From positions 1-33,006 of the forward strand of contig JAJPXX010000232.1 of assembly GCA_021205225.1 (NCBI GenBank): a DNA stretch of 33,006 bases, read 5' to 3'. This DNA comes from Lachnospiraceae bacterium (lineage in GTDB: Bacteria; Bacillota; Clostridia; Lachnospirales; Lachnospiraceae). Positions 14,899-24,586 of the stretch are shown one piece after another. Every line of letters starts with the position of its first letter. Position 1 is the stretch's first letter. The notes below the pieces were generated by a model, which was not told the DNA's origin, made no database searches, and saw only the letters and a program-made list of their open reading frames with translations. The position numbers were made by a program, and so were the translations under genes.

Positions 14899-15360
14899 AT
14901 GAAATGCAATGAAGCCAGGCGCATGGTCGTCCCATTTGTGAAAAAAGAGCTGTCAGAGCGTGATATGGAAGCTTTTCTGAACCATGTGGAATCCTGTGAG
15001 GATTGTATGGAAGAGCTGGATACCTACTTCATGGTTTATAAAGCGATTGACGCGATTGATACAGGCGCCCACGATGAATATGATTTTAAGAAACTGCTTG
15101 CTGAGGATATCCGTTCGGCGAAGCGCTGTATTTTTCGCAGGAAGGTCTCGAAGATTTTCCAGGGGGTCGTATTTGCGGTGGCGGAGCTGCTTTTGGTTCT
15201 CAGTATTTATACCGGCGTACAGATGAAGCAGGGGCTTGCCGCAGACAGTATCTTTGAGCGCGCAATCCTGCGCCTGAATATGCGGGAACGGGGGAATCCT
15301 GCGGAGCAATTGCTGACGGAGACGGAATCGGAAGAGGAGATAACAGATGTCGGAGAGTAA
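14899..15360 (+). CDS. zf-HC2 (anti-sigma type) single-pass membrane protein
   Basis: A 153-residue protein with an N-terminal zinc-binding anti-sigma signature: C3, then H29-x3-C33-x2-C36. One membrane segment (about 88-110) is followed by a short outer tail rich in Glu and Thr. Proteins of this build hold an ECF sigma factor inactive at the membrane, but no sigma factor gene is adjacent, so its partner is unknown. ATG 14899 (MKCNEARR) is preferred because GAGAGGG precedes it; an ATG 18 bases earlier lacks such a site. Its last 14 bases overlap the polA start, implying coupled translation. Confidence 0.82.
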   Translation: MKCNEARRMVVPFVKKELSERDMEAFLNHVESCEDCMEELDTYFMVYKAIDAIDTGAHDEYDFKKLLAEDIRSAKRCIFRRKVSKIFQGVVFAVAELLLVLSIYTGVQMKQGLAADSIFERAILRLNMRERGNPAEQLLTETESEEEITDVGE

Positions 15361-18073
15361 AGAAAAAATAGTTCTGATAGACGGGCACAGTATATTAAAC
15401 CGGGCATTTTACGGGCTGCCGGATCTTACGAACAGTGAGGGTCTGCATACGAATGCTGTCTATGGTTTCCTGAATATTGTACTGAAAGTATTTGAGGAAG
15501 AGCAGGCATCCTACGCCGCAGTCGCGTTTGACCGGAAAGAACCGACCTTCCGTCACAAGATGTTTGCGGAATATAAGGGGACGCGAAAGCCTATGCCGCA
15601 GGAGCTGCACGAGCAGGTGCCTCTGATGAAAGAAATGCTGCGGGCGATGAAAATTCCGGTTCTGGAGTTGCCTGGTTATGAAGCGGACGATATTCTGGGT
15701 ACGGTCTCCAGACAGATGCAAAAGGAAGGGCTTTCTGTGACAATTCTCTCCGGCGACCGTGATCTGCTGCAGCTGGCGACGGATGATATTCTGGTGCGGA
15801 TTCCCAAAACAAAGGCGACCGGGACGGAGATTGAGAATTACTATGCGAGGGATGTGAAAGAACGCTATCAGGTGACGCCGACAGAGTTCATTGATGTGAA
15901 AGCGCTGATGGGCGATGCGTCAGATAATATTCCGGGAGTTCCGAGTATTGGAGAGAAGACAGCCACAAAGATTATCGTGCAGTTTGGTTCGATTGAGGAT
16001 GCCTATGCGCATGTGGAGGAAATCATGCCGACGCGCGCAAAAAACGCGCTGCGCGAGCATTATGATCTGGCACAGATGAGCAAGGTGCTGGCCACGATTG
16101 ATCTTGCCGCGCCAGTGGAACTGAAAAAGGAAGATGCCAGACTGGGCGTTTTGTACACCGCGGACGCGCTACAGCTTTGCCGAAGGCTGGAATTTAAAAA
16201 CCTGCTGGGTCGTTTTCAGGTAGAGGAGGAGAAGCCGCAGGAGACGGAGCATTTTTGCCTGCTCCGCGACCTGAGTGAGGCGGAAGCTTTGTTTTCCCGG
16301 CTTGGCGGCGGCACGAATGCGTTTTATCTGCTGACAGAAAGGGATTCTTTTCTGGGAATTGTGCTTTGCGGCGCAGACGGGGAGGCTTATTTCCTGGAAT
16401 GCTGCGGTTTCCAGACAAAGGAGTATCTCTGCGACAAGCTTTCGGAACTGATCGCGGCAGGAGGTGTATCCGTCACCTGGCATCTGAAAGAACAGCTCCC
16501 ATATTTAAATACGGATGCACCTGGATTTCCGCTTCCGGTGGTGTCCTCCGGCGTGGATGCTGATTTGGATTCGCAGTCGGCACCTGCGAATGCGAAAGAA
16601 AAGCAGTGCCGCCTGTTTGATGCGGCGATTGCCGCTTATCTGGTGAATCCGCTCAAGGACAGCTACGACAGCCAGGATCTTGCGAAAGAATATCTGGACT
16701 GGATGATTCCTTCCCGCGCGGAGCTTTTTGGAAAAAACACCCTGATACAGGCGATGGAAGAGAAGCCGGATGAGTTTGTATCCTGGGCCTGCCGTCTGGC
16801 GCTGGTTCTCTGGAAGGCTTTTCCGGTGATGGAAGAGCGGCTTGTGTCAATGGGAATGAAGCCTTTGTTTGATGAGATTGAGATGCCGCTGGTTTTTACA
16901 CTTGCGGATATGGAACGCGCGGGGATCCGCGTGCAGGCGCAGGAGCTGAAGAACTACGGGGAGCAGCTGACCGGACGTATTGCGGAGCTGGAAGCCGCCA
17001 TTTATCAGCAGGCAGGCGAGAAATTTAACATCAATTCTCCGAAGCAGCTTGGCGTGATTCTCTTTGAAAAGCTTCAGCTTCCGCATGGGAAGAAGACAAA
17101 ATCCGGCTATTCCACGGCTGCGGATGTGCTGGATAAGCTCGCTGAGAATTATCCGATTGTATCGGATATCCTGGAATACCGTCAGATGACAAAGCTGAAA
17201 TCGACTTATGTGGACGGGTTGGCGAATTTTATTTCGGCTGACGGCAGAATCCACGGAAAGTTTCATCAGACAATCACTGCGACAGGTCGGATTAGCAGCA
17301 CAGATCCGAATCTGCAGAACATTCCGATCCGCATGGAGCTGGGGCGGCTGATCCGCAAGGTATTTGTGCCGGATGACGGTTATGTATTTCTGGATGCCGA
17401 TTATTCGCAGATAGAACTGCGCGTGCTGGCGCATTTCTCGAATGACGAGGATCTGATCCAGGCATACCAGGAGGCACAGGATATCCATACGGCTACCGCC
17501 GCAAAGGTCTTCCATGTTGCCCCAGAGGAGGTAACGGGGCAGCTGCGCCGCAACGCAAAGGCGGTGAATTTTGGCATTGTTTATGGCATCAGTTCCTTTG
17601 GACTCAGCCAGAACCTCAGTATCACGCAAAAAGAAGCAAAGGAATATATTGAGCAATACTTTAAGACGTATCCGGGGATTAAAGAGTTTCAGGACAAAGC
17701 AGTAGCGGACGCAAAAAGAGACGGATATGTGTCGACCATGTTTGGCCGCCGCCGCCCGATGCCGGAGCTGAAATCTTCCAATTTCATGCAGCGCTCCTTT
17801 GGCGAGCGCGTGGCAATGAATGCGCCGATTCAGGGTACTGCGGCTGATATTATAAAAATCGCGATGAACCGGGTCAATGCCTGTCTGCACAGCCGGAAAA
17901 TGAAGTCCAGGCTGATTCTTCAGGTACACGATGAGCTTTTGGTGGAAACTGCCATTGAGGAACTTGATGAGGTGCGGGAGATTATGGTGCGCGAAATGCA
18001 GAATGCAGCTGATCTGCGTGTCAGGCTGGAAGTAGATATTCATGACGGAAAAAACTGGTATGAGGCAAAGTAA
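15347..18073 (+). CDS. polA: DNA polymerase I
   Basis: A 908-residue family A polymerase for Okazaki-fragment maturation and repair. The N-terminal 5'-3' nuclease domain (about 1-290) shows VLIDGHSILNRAFYG, YEADDILGT, GDRDLLQL and GDASDNIPGVPSIGEKTA. The middle region (about 300-490) has the 3'-5' exonuclease fold position but lacks an obvious DEDD set (LFDAAIAAYLVNP), so proofreading is probably lost, as in many Firmicutes. The polymerase domain is intact: TATGRISSTDPNLQNIPIR, motif A DADYSQIELR (about 683), motif B RRNAKAVNFGIVYG (about 734) and motif C QVHDELL (about 858). The start overlaps the preceding membrane-protein gene. Confidence 0.97.
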   Translation: MSESKEKIVLIDGHSILNRAFYGLPDLTNSEGLHTNAVYGFLNIVLKVFEEEQASYAAVAFDRKEPTFRHKMFAEYKGTRKPMPQELHEQVPLMKEMLRAMKIPVLELPGYEADDILGTVSRQMQKEGLSVTILSGDRDLLQLATDDILVRIPKTKATGTEIENYYARDVKERYQVTPTEFIDVKALMGDASDNIPGVPSIGEKTATKIIVQFGSIEDAYAHVEEIMPTRAKNALREHYDLAQMSKVLATIDLAAPVELKKEDARLGVLYTADALQLCRRLEFKNLLGRFQVEEEKPQETEHFCLLRDLSEAEALFSRLGGGTNAFYLLTERDSFLGIVLCGADGEAYFLECCGFQTKEYLCDKLSELIAAGGVSVTWHLKEQLPYLNTDAPGFPLPVVSSGVDADLDSQSAPANAKEKQCRLFDAAIAAYLVNPLKDSYDSQDLAKEYLDWMIPSRAELFGKNTLIQAMEEKPDEFVSWACRLALVLWKAFPVMEERLVSMGMKPLFDEIEMPLVFTLADMERAGIRVQAQELKNYGEQLTGRIAELEAAIYQQAGEKFNINSPKQLGVILFEKLQLPHGKKTKSGYSTAADVLDKLAENYPIVSDILEYRQMTKLKSTYVDGLANFISADGRIHGKFHQTITATGRISSTDPNLQNIPIRMELGRLIRKVFVPDDGYVFLDADYSQIELRVLAHFSNDEDLIQAYQEAQDIHTATAAKVFHVAPEEVTGQLRRNAKAVNFGIVYGISSFGLSQNLSITQKEAKEYIEQYFKTYPGIKEFQDKAVADAKRDGYVSTMFGRRRPMPELKSSNFMQRSFGERVAMNAPIQGTAADIIKIAMNRVNACLHSRKMKSRLILQVHDELLVETAIEELDEVREIMVREMQNAADLRVRLEVDIHDGKNWYEAK

Positions 18074-18157
18074 TATTTCTGTTTTCTTCGGTTCGGCTGC
18101 CTGAAAAAAGGATTGAGAGCATTTGCTGCGATTTATGGAAATGACTGGAGAAGAAGA

Positions 18158-18781
18158 ATGATTCCGGACAAAATAGAAAAAAAAGCGAAAGTAATTGGCA
18201 TCACCGGCGGAGTCGGAGCCGGGAAAAGCACTCTTCTTTCCTATTTGAATGAATATTATGGCGCCTGTATTCTGGAGGCGGATAAGATCGGACACCAGGT
18301 ACAGCAGCCCGGAGAAACCTGCTGGAGACGTATTACAGAGATATTTGGCAGGGAAATTTTGAAAGAAGACGGCACCATCGACCGGGGGCTGCTTGGCGCA
18401 GTCGTATATGCGGATCGAAAAAAGATGGAGCAGCTGAACGCGATTGTGCATCCGGCGGTAAAAGAGCGGATTCTGGAGAAAATCGCTTCGTCTGGTTCTA
18501 AATGCTCCATCATCGTGATCGAGGCGGCACTGCTTCTGGAGGATCATTACGATGAAATCTGCGATGAAGTCTGGTATATCTACGCGGATGAGGAGACGCG
18601 GATGAGACGCCTGATGAAATCACGCGGATATTCCAGGGAAAAGGTGCGCCAGATTATGCAAAATCAATTAAGCGAGGAAGAATTCCGGCGGCGCTCTCAG
18701 GTGGTGATTGACAACAGCAGCGATGATGTGTCACGTGCCTGTGCGCAGGCTGATGAATGGATAAAGAAAAAATACAATTGA
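18158..18781 (+). CDS. coaE: Dephospho-CoA kinase
   Basis: A 207-residue kinase for the last step of coenzyme A synthesis, phosphorylating the 3'-hydroxyl of dephospho-CoA. The P-loop GGVGAGKST is at 17-25, followed by the family's EADKIGHQV segment and GAVVYADRKKMEQLNAIVHPAV. ATG 18158 has GGAGAAG upstream with a normal spacer; the in-frame TTG at 18113 would add 15 residues and lacks a good site. It follows polA by 84 bases with no terminator seen, an order also found in other Firmicutes. Confidence 0.95.
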   Translation: MIPDKIEKKAKVIGITGGVGAGKSTLLSYLNEYYGACILEADKIGHQVQQPGETCWRRITEIFGREILKEDGTIDRGLLGAVVYADRKKMEQLNAIVHPAVKERILEKIASSGSKCSIIVIEAALLLEDHYDEICDEVWYIYADEETRMRRLMKSRGYSREKVRQIMQNQLSEEEFRRRSQVVIDNSSDDVSRACAQADEWIKKKYN

Positions 18782-18806
18782 TTGTTCCCGTAGTTTGTGG
18801 TAGTAT
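18778..18806 (+). promoter_or_regulatory. Candidate promoter of the WalJ-like gene
   Basis: TTGATT (18778-18783), a 17-bp spacer and TAGTAT (18801-18806) begin at the coaE stop codon, about 105 bases upstream of the next start. A moderate match; a second AT-rich stretch near 18884-18896 could also serve as a -10 region. Confidence 0.35.
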
Positions 18807-18912
18807 GCAAAAGCCTTCGGCAATAATTTGTTTCGCGAATCAAAACAGCTGCACGCAGACAGGAAAAAGGCTTATGTCGTTTATTCTATATTATACATAA
18901 GGATTGATACAG

Positions 18913-19710
18913 ATGAATTTTTGCAGCATTGCCAGCGGCAGCAGCGGGAACTGTATTTTTGCAGGGACAGAGCATACCAGTGTGCTGATTGACGCGGGTA
19001 TCAGCGGAAAGAAGGTTGTAGCCGGTTTAAAGGAGATTGACCGCAAACCGGAGGAGCTCGATGCGATCCTGATTACGCATGAGCATTCAGACCACATCAG
19101 GGGGCTGGGAGTTCTTGCCCGAAAATACGGGATTCCGGTATACTGCTCTGCCGGGACGAAGCATGAGATGCTTAGTAACCATATGCTCGGAACGGTGGAT
19201 GAAACCCTGTTTCATGAGGTTACGCCGGATCAGCATTTTCTGATTCAGGATCTGGACGTGCTTCCGTTTCGCGTCTCTCACGATGCGGCGGAGCCGGTCG
19301 CTTATCGGCTGAGCCATGAGGAAAAAAGCGTTGCCGTGGCAACCGATCTCGGTTACTATGACGACTATGTGGTAGATCATCTGCAGCAGCTGGATGCGGT
19401 TCTGATTGAATCGAATCATGATATCAACATGCTTCAGGTCGGGCGATACCCTTATTACCTCAAGCAGCGGATTCTGGGACTGAAAGGGCATCTCTCGAAT
19501 GACAACGCCGGGCGTCTGGTCGGTGAGATCCTGCATGAGAATATGAAGGGCATTTTGCTTGGACATCTGAGTCAGGAGAATAATCTGGAGGATCTGGCGC
19601 TGATGACAGTCACGGAAGAGATTACGCTGGGCGATAATCCCTTTAAAGGAACGGATTTTCCGATCCGGATCGCCGGAAGAGACCATCCGTCTGAGATGAT
19701 TGCGGTCTGA
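18913..19710 (+). CDS. Metallo-beta-lactamase-fold hydrolase, WalJ/YycJ type
   Basis: A 265-residue MBL-fold protein starting MNFCSIASGSSGNC, the usual opening of the WalJ/YycJ branch. The metal-binding motif THEHSDH is at 55-61, and further ligands are likely in VSHDAAEPV, ATDLGYYDD and LIESNHD. Family members are 5'-3' exonuclease-like enzymes tied to DNA repair and cell-wall control in Bacillus, where the gene is in the walRK operon. That operon is absent here. ATG 18913 has AAGGA at 18899-18903. No signal peptide is seen. Confidence 0.9.
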   Translation: MNFCSIASGSSGNCIFAGTEHTSVLIDAGISGKKVVAGLKEIDRKPEELDAILITHEHSDHIRGLGVLARKYGIPVYCSAGTKHEMLSNHMLGTVDETLFHEVTPDQHFLIQDLDVLPFRVSHDAAEPVAYRLSHEEKSVAVATDLGYYDDYVVDHLQQLDAVLIESNHDINMLQVGRYPYYLKQRILGLKGHLSNDNAGRLVGEILHENMKGILLGHLSQENNLEDLALMTVTEEITLGDNPFKGTDFPIRIAGRDHPSEMIAV

Positions 19711-19865
19711 TGCGCATGGGCGCTCATGAAAGGCGGCAGTGCCGTCACAGCTGACGCATACGAGTATGCGGAGGAACCGATGCTTGAATGGAAAAGGCAC
19801 AAAGAAGTTATTTTCAGAGGACAGGACGGCTTGAAGCCATTATCTGTAAGAAGAAGGAGCCACGT

Positions 19866-20138
19866 ATGAAAAAAACAATCATTACCGTAGTAGGGAAAGA
19901 TGCCGTCGGTATTATCGCGAAGGTGTGTACCTATCTGGCGGAGAACAATGTCAATATTCTCGATATTTCGCAGACGATTGTGCAGGGATATTTTAATATG
20001 ATGATGGTGACAGATGCAACCCAGTCGCCAAAGAGCGGCGCGCAGATCGCCGGGGAGCTGGAAAAGGTGGGAGAACAGATTGGCGTGTCAATTCGCTGTC
20101 AGCATGAGGATATTTTTAACATGATGCATCGGATCTGA
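19866..20138 (+). CDS. ACT domain-containing protein (UPF0237 type)
   Basis: A 90-residue stand-alone ACT domain ([37 protein letters not shown]). ACT domains bind amino acids or other small ligands and regulate metabolic enzymes, but the ligand here is unknown. AGAAGGAG just upstream fixes ATG 19866. It is followed after 20 bases by the UPF0210 gene; the two occur together in many Firmicutes and archaea, which suggests that this small protein regulates or binds its partner. Confidence 0.92.
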   Translation: MKKTIITVVGKDAVGIIAKVCTYLAENNVNILDISQTIVQGYFNMMMVTDATQSPKSGAQIAGELEKVGEQIGVSIRCQHEDIFNMMHRI

Positions 20139-20158
20139 CAGGCAGGATGGGGTATGAC

Positions 20159-21523
20159 ATGATAAATTTATTTGAGGTAAGCGAGACAAATAAAATGATC
20201 ACGCAGGAAAACCTGGATGTCAGGACTATTACCCTGGGCATCAGCCTGCTGGATTGTATCACAGACGATCTGGATACTTTGAATGAGAATATATATCGTA
20301 AGATTACGCATGTTGCAAAAGACCTGGTTTCTACGGGCGAGGAGATTGAGCATGAATATGGGATCCCGATCGTAAATAAGCGGATTTCCGTGACGCCGAT
20401 TGCCCTGGTCGGAGGAAGCGCCTGCCGTTCATCAGAGGATTACGTGACCATCGCCCGGACGCTTGACAGGGCGGCGAAGGAGGCAGGCGTGAACTTCCTC
20501 GGCGGTTATTCTGCGCTGGTCTCTAAGGGGATGACAAAAGCGGATGAATTTCTGATCCGTTCGATTCCGCAGGCGCTTTCTGAAACGGAGCGCGTGTGCA
20601 GTTCTGTCAATGTCGGCTCTACGAAGTGCGGCATTGATATGGACGCGGTCCGGCTGCTTGGAGAAGTGATTTTACAGACAGCCGAACGGACGAAAGAAGA
20701 GGATTCATTAGGATGCGCCAAGCTCGTTGTTTTCTGCAACGCGCCGGATGATAATCCTTTCATGGCAGGCGCATTCCATGGTGTGACGGAAGGCGATGCC
20801 GTGATCAATGTTGGCGTCAGTGGCCCCGGTGTAGTAAAGCACGCGCTTGAGGAAGTGCGCGGCGCAGATTTTGAGACACTTTGTGAGACGATTAAAAAGA
20901 CTGCGTTTAAGGTGACCCGTGTTGGGCAGCTGGTTGCGCAGGAAGCGTCCAGAAGGCTTGGCATTCCGTTTGGGATCATCGATCTGTCTCTTGCGCCGAC
21001 GCCGGCGATCGGGGACAGTGTGGCGGATATCCTCTGTGAGATTGGCCTGGAGTATGCTGGAGCGCCAGGGACGACCGCTGCGCTTGCGCTTTTGAATGAT
21101 CAGGTGAAAAAGGGCGGTGTGATGGCTTCTTCTTATGTCGGAGGCCTGAGCGGAGCGTTTATTCCGGTCAGCGAAGACCAGGGGATGATCGATGCGGTGC
21201 AGGCCGGGGCGCTTTCTCTGGAAAAGCTGGAGGCGATGACCTGTGTCTGCTCGGTTGGCCTCGATATGATCGCGATTCCGGGCAGTACGAGCGCATCAAC
21301 GATCTCTGGTATTATTGCGGACGAGATGGCGATTGGCATGGTGAATCAGAAGACGACAGCAGTCCGGCTGATCCCGGTGATCGGAAAGGATGTCGGAGAC
21401 ATGGTGGAATTCGGAGGCCTGCTCGGATACGCGCCGATTATGCCCGTGAATCCATTTTCATGCGAGGCGTTCGTCGGGCGCACAGGACGAATCCCTGCGC
21501 CGATCCACAGCTTTAAGAATTAA
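20159..21523 (+). CDS. UPF0210 (DUF711, PFL) family protein
   Basis: A 454-residue protein of the UPF0210/DUF711 family, distantly related in fold to pyruvate formate-lyase and of unknown reaction. The start [14 protein letters not shown] and the segments [42 protein letters not shown] and [14 protein letters not shown] are typical. ATG 20159 (MINLF) is chosen over ATG 20147, because family members begin there and GGATGGGG gives a fair ribosome binding site. It is probably cotranscribed with the ACT gene before it. Confidence 0.92.
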   Translation: MINLFEVSETNKMITQENLDVRTITLGISLLDCITDDLDTLNENIYRKITHVAKDLVSTGEEIEHEYGIPIVNKRISVTPIALVGGSACRSSEDYVTIARTLDRAAKEAGVNFLGGYSALVSKGMTKADEFLIRSIPQALSETERVCSSVNVGSTKCGIDMDAVRLLGEVILQTAERTKEEDSLGCAKLVVFCNAPDDNPFMAGAFHGVTEGDAVINVGVSGPGVVKHALEEVRGADFETLCETIKKTAFKVTRVGQLVAQEASRRLGIPFGIIDLSLAPTPAIGDSVADILCEIGLEYAGAPGTTAALALLNDQVKKGGVMASSYVGGLSGAFIPVSEDQGMIDAVQAGALSLEKLEAMTCVCSVGLDMIAIPGSTSASTISGIIADEMAIGMVNQKTTAVRLIPVIGKDVGDMVEFGGLLGYAPIMPVNPFSCEAFVGRTGRIPAPIHSFKN

Positions 21524-21600
21524 TTGCGCTGTCAGGGGAAGGAACGCCAAGTCCCGTGTTATGTTACTTTGAAATTTAGGAATAAAATGGAGCGGTGTCC

Positions 21601-22908
21601 ATGCGTACTGTCGGAATTATTGCGGAGTATAATCCATTTCATACCGGACATGAATATCATCTTCAGAAAGCGAAAGAGCTTTCCGGAGCGGACTATGCTG
21701 TAGTAGTGATGAGCCCGGATTATGTGCAGCGCGGAGCTCCGGCGATTTTTGACAAGTATACCCGTGCGGAAATGGCTCTGCGCTGCGGCGCAGATCTGAT
21801 ACTTGAATTGCCTCTTAGCTATGCCACCGGCAGCGCGGAGTATTTCGCGGAAGGGGCAGTGCGCCTGCTGGATGCTCTGGGTGTGATTGATTCGCTTTGC
21901 GGTGGCGTGGAAATGGCTGGAGAATCCGGGACATCCGCGACGGTAGATGTCGGAATGTTTCAGGCTTTGGCGCGAATTTTGCTTATGGAACCAGAGCCAT
22001 ACCGGCTTGCGCTGCAGGAAGGCCTGCGCAGAGGACTTACGTTTCCGCGCGCGCGCGCAGAGGCGCTGAACCAATATACAGGTGCGTGCGCAAAGGATGC
22101 GCGCCATTCATTGCGGCTGCCCGGTGAGGTGGGGCTGCATTTGAGTGAAGTTTCAGACCTGCTCTCTTCGCCAAACAACATCCTTGCTATTGAATATTGC
22201 AAGGCACTGGAAAAAATCCGCTCCAGGATCACGCCGATGGCACTCTTACGCAGGGGCAGTTCCTACTCGGATTTGTCATTGGACGGCGAATTTTGTTCCG
22301 CGGGGGCCATCCGGGATTGCCTGGAAAAGGGAAACGTATCTTTGCCGGACAGCTATATTCCGGAGGATATTCAGACTTTCTTTTTGGATGCCTGCGCCTG
22401 CCCGGTCTTTTCGGACGACCTGCTTCCGATTCTGATGCAGAAGCTGATCTGCTGTGACAATCCGGAAACGGTTTTCGATCTTCCCCCGGAGCTGGCAAAG
22501 CGAATTTGCCGTCTGCGTTATCAGTGCATCGGAAAAAGCTTTCACGAGATTGCGGCTTTTCTGAAAACGAAGCAGATGACGGAAGCCCGCGTCCGCCGCG
22601 CCCTGCTTCATCTGATCCTCAATATTCAAAAGGAGGCAGTCGAAGCCTTTTGCCGGAACGGGTATGTCTATTATGCGCGTATTCTGGGGTTTCGCCGGGA
22701 AGCGGCGCCGCTTTTGCATGAGATAAAACGAAAAACTTCGCTGCCCCTGATCACAAAGACAGCCAATGCCCAAAAGCAGCTGTCAGAGACCGGCAGACAA
22801 ATGTGGTCTCTGGATCTGGCGGCCTCCCATCTGTACAGTGCAATTCGGGCGGAGCGATACGGCGTATCGTTTCAGTCAGAACAGAAAATCAGTCCGGTTA
22901 ATCTGTAG
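21601..22908 (+). CDS. tmcAL: tRNA(Met) cytidine acetate ligase
   Basis: A 435-residue nucleotidyltransferase-fold protein formerly known as YlbM. Bacterial TmcAL uses ATP and acetate to acetylate the wobble cytidine of elongator tRNA-Met (ac4C34). The HxGH motif is HTGH at 14-17 in GIIAEYNPFHTGHEYHL, followed by VVVMSPDYVQRGAPAIFDKYTRAEMAL, both characteristic. The C-terminal helical part is complete. ATG 21601 has GGAG 8 bases upstream; the in-frame GTG two codons earlier is less likely. It is separated from the next gene by a strong promoter. Confidence 0.93.
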   Translation: MRTVGIIAEYNPFHTGHEYHLQKAKELSGADYAVVVMSPDYVQRGAPAIFDKYTRAEMALRCGADLILELPLSYATGSAEYFAEGAVRLLDALGVIDSLCGGVEMAGESGTSATVDVGMFQALARILLMEPEPYRLALQEGLRRGLTFPRARAEALNQYTGACAKDARHSLRLPGEVGLHLSEVSDLLSSPNNILAIEYCKALEKIRSRITPMALLRRGSSYSDLSLDGEFCSAGAIRDCLEKGNVSLPDSYIPEDIQTFFLDACACPVFSDDLLPILMQKLICCDNPETVFDLPPELAKRICRLRYQCIGKSFHEIAAFLKTKQMTEARVRRALLHLILNIQKEAVEAFCRNGYVYYARILGFRREAAPLLHEIKRKTSLPLITKTANAQKQLSETGRQMWSLDLAASHLYSAIRAERYGVSFQSEQKISPVNL

Positions 22909-22918
22909 AAATAAATTC

Positions 22919-22947
22919 TTTACAAAACAGGAGAGAGAGTATATAAT
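22919..22947 (+). promoter_or_regulatory. Promoter of the Wzz/BY-kinase operon
   Basis: TTTACA (22919-22924), a 17-bp spacer and a perfect TATAAT (22942-22947) sit just after the tmcAL stop, giving an untranslated leader of about 115 bases. Confidence 0.7.
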
Positions 22948-23070
22948 CAGTACGTTAAAAAGTCTGGTGTGGCAGACGAGTGAGATAAGGAGAAGGGAAA
23001 CTATAAGCAAAGACACCGGTTAATCTGAGGGGAAGACTTACGACCGGTGAATTACTTACAGGAGGGTGAA

Positions 23071-23823
23071 ATGGAAACAGAAGCTCAAAACAATGACGAA
23101 ATAACCATAGATCTTGGGGAAATAGTCTCTTTTATACTTAGTAAAATCGGATACGTGATTCTGGCAGTCGCTTTATGCTCGATTCTTTCTTTTACCATTA
23201 CTGCGTGGTTTATTACGCCCCAGTATACATCAACTGCAAAAATTTATGTGTTGAACCGTCAGTCAACAGACACCGTTACGAGCAGCGATATTACGAGCAG
23301 TACATATCTGACGGAAGACTATATTGAGATGATTCAGAGCCGGACCGTGATTGAGGCGGTGATCGCCGAGCTTGGGCTTGATGTAGATTACGATCAGCTT
23401 CTTTCTGTTGTGACCGTGTCCGCACAGTCAGACACGCGTGTTGTATCGATCAGCGTCACCGATCCGGATCCCTATATGGCGAGAGATATAGCGGAAGCGA
23501 TTTGCCAGGCTTCTGTGACTCACATTAAGGAAATTATGGAACTGGAGTCGGTCAATATTGTGGATGCGGCGAATATACCTACCGACAAGTCCAGCCCGAG
23601 CCTCACGAAGAATGTTCTGATTGCGGCACTCCTTGGTATGGTAGCGTCTTTAGCCGTTCTTGTTGTGATTTTTATCCTGGATGATAAGGTAAAGACGCCG
23701 GAAGATGTGGAGAAGTATCTGGGGCTCAGCGTTTTGGGTTCCATGCCTTTAGATGAATCCCTTGTGCGCGAGAAGAAGAATCGAAAGAAACGCGAACGCG
23801 CGAAGAAAAAGAGGAAGGGCTGA
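23071..23823 (+). CDS. Wzz-domain polysaccharide co-polymerase / BY-kinase activator (YveK/CapA type)
   Basis: A 250-residue membrane protein with the classic build: an N-terminal cytosolic stretch, a first membrane segment (about 27-48), a Wzz-type outer domain with PQYTSTAKIYVLNRQ, and a second membrane segment (about 181-203). An internal, strongly basic tail ends RKKRERAKKKRKG. Such proteins set polysaccharide chain length and activate the partner tyrosine kinase through their C-terminus. AGGAGG followed by GTGAA fixes ATG 23071. Only 4 bases separate it from the kinase gene. No glycosyltransferase, flippase or polymerase gene is nearby. Confidence 0.9.
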   Translation: METEAQNNDEITIDLGEIVSFILSKIGYVILAVALCSILSFTITAWFITPQYTSTAKIYVLNRQSTDTVTSSDITSSTYLTEDYIEMIQSRTVIEAVIAELGLDVDYDQLLSVVTVSAQSDTRVVSISVTDPDPYMARDIAEAICQASVTHIKEIMELESVNIVDAANIPTDKSSPSLTKNVLIAALLGMVASLAVLVVIFILDDKVKTPEDVEKYLGLSVLGSMPLDESLVREKKNRKKRERAKKKRKG

Positions 23824-23827
23824 ATCA

Positions 23828-24586
23828 ATGAAAACAATAGAAATTAAAAAACCGGAATTAAATTATTACAGCGCTGAGGCGTGCAAATCTCTTCGTACAA
23901 ACCTTCAGTTTTGCGGCGGAGATAAAAAAGTGATTGTTTTTACCTCCTGTACAGAGAATGAGGGTAAGACCTATGTGGTTCTGAATCTGGCAATTTCTCT
24001 TTCTGAAATCGGGAAAAAAGTGATTTTGCTGGACGCTGACCTGAGAAAATCGGCTCTTCTTGGACGTGTGGATGTGACCGGAAATATGAAGGGGCTGACA
24101 CATTTTCTTTCAAAACAGGCTTCTTTGGTTGATATTATCTGCCAGACGAATGTACCGAATTTTAACATTGCGTTTGCAGGCCCGGTTCCGCCTAACCCGT
24201 CTGAGCTTTTGAGCAGCAGCTATTTTGAACATATGCTGGCGGCTCTCAGGGAAAGCTATGATTATATCCTGATTGACTCCCCGCCTCTTGGCAGTGTGGT
24301 AGACAGCGCGATTATCGCCAGCAAGTGTGACGGCTCCGTCATTGTGATAGAGGAAGGATGGAACAGCTACCGTTTTGAGCAGGATATCAAGCAGCAGCTG
24401 GAGAAGACAAATACACCGATTCTTGGCGTTATTTTAAATAAGGTAGATTATTCAAAGAATTCCTACTATGGTAAGTACGGGAAATATGGACACTACGGAA
24501 AATATGGACAGTACGGGACTCCGTATGGTGCGTCTGCCAAGGAAACGTCCAGAAAGAGCAGCAGAAAAAATTCAAAAAGAAATTGA
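23828..24586 (+). CDS. Bacterial tyrosine (BY) kinase, CpsD/CapB/YwqD type
   Basis: A 252-residue cytosolic BY-kinase. Walker A is CTENEGKT (GKT at 46-48), the second Walker A' is VILLDADLRKS (about 66-76), and Walker B is YILIDSPPLG (about 147-156). The C-terminus carries eight tyrosines within about 25 residues (YYGKYGKYGHYGKYGQYG...), the autophosphorylation cluster of these kinases. It partners with the membrane protein just upstream to control extracellular polysaccharide export. The -35 element of the next promoter overlaps its stop codon. The two-protein form is typical of Firmicutes; no matching phosphatase gene is present in the window. Confidence 0.93.
   Translation: MKTIEIKKPELNYYSAEACKSLRTNLQFCGGDKKVIVFTSCTENEGKTYVVLNLAISLSEIGKKVILLDADLRKSALLGRVDVTGNMKGLTHFLSKQASLVDIICQTNVPNFNIAFAGPVPPNPSELLSSSYFEHMLAALRESYDYILIDSPPLGSVVDSAIIASKCDGSVIVIEEGWNSYRFEQDIKQQLEKTNTPILGVILNKVDYSKNSYYGKYGKYGHYGKYGQYGTPYGASAKETSRKSSRKNSKRN

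Noticed and set aside
16847..18547. 566-codon open frame on the minus strand across polA and coaE
   Set aside because: It lies opposite two clearly conserved genes, crosses their boundary and has no recognisable domain or ribosome binding site; the length follows from the codon bias of the plus strand.
18782..18912. Small RNA or riboswitch between coaE and the WalJ-like gene
   Set aside because: Only weak pairing (AAGCCTT with AAGGCTT) and no T-tract or known motif.
22890..23040. Repeat of CCGGTTAATCTG at the end of tmcAL and before the Wzz gene
   Set aside because: Two short copies, one inside coding sequence; no structure around them, likely chance.
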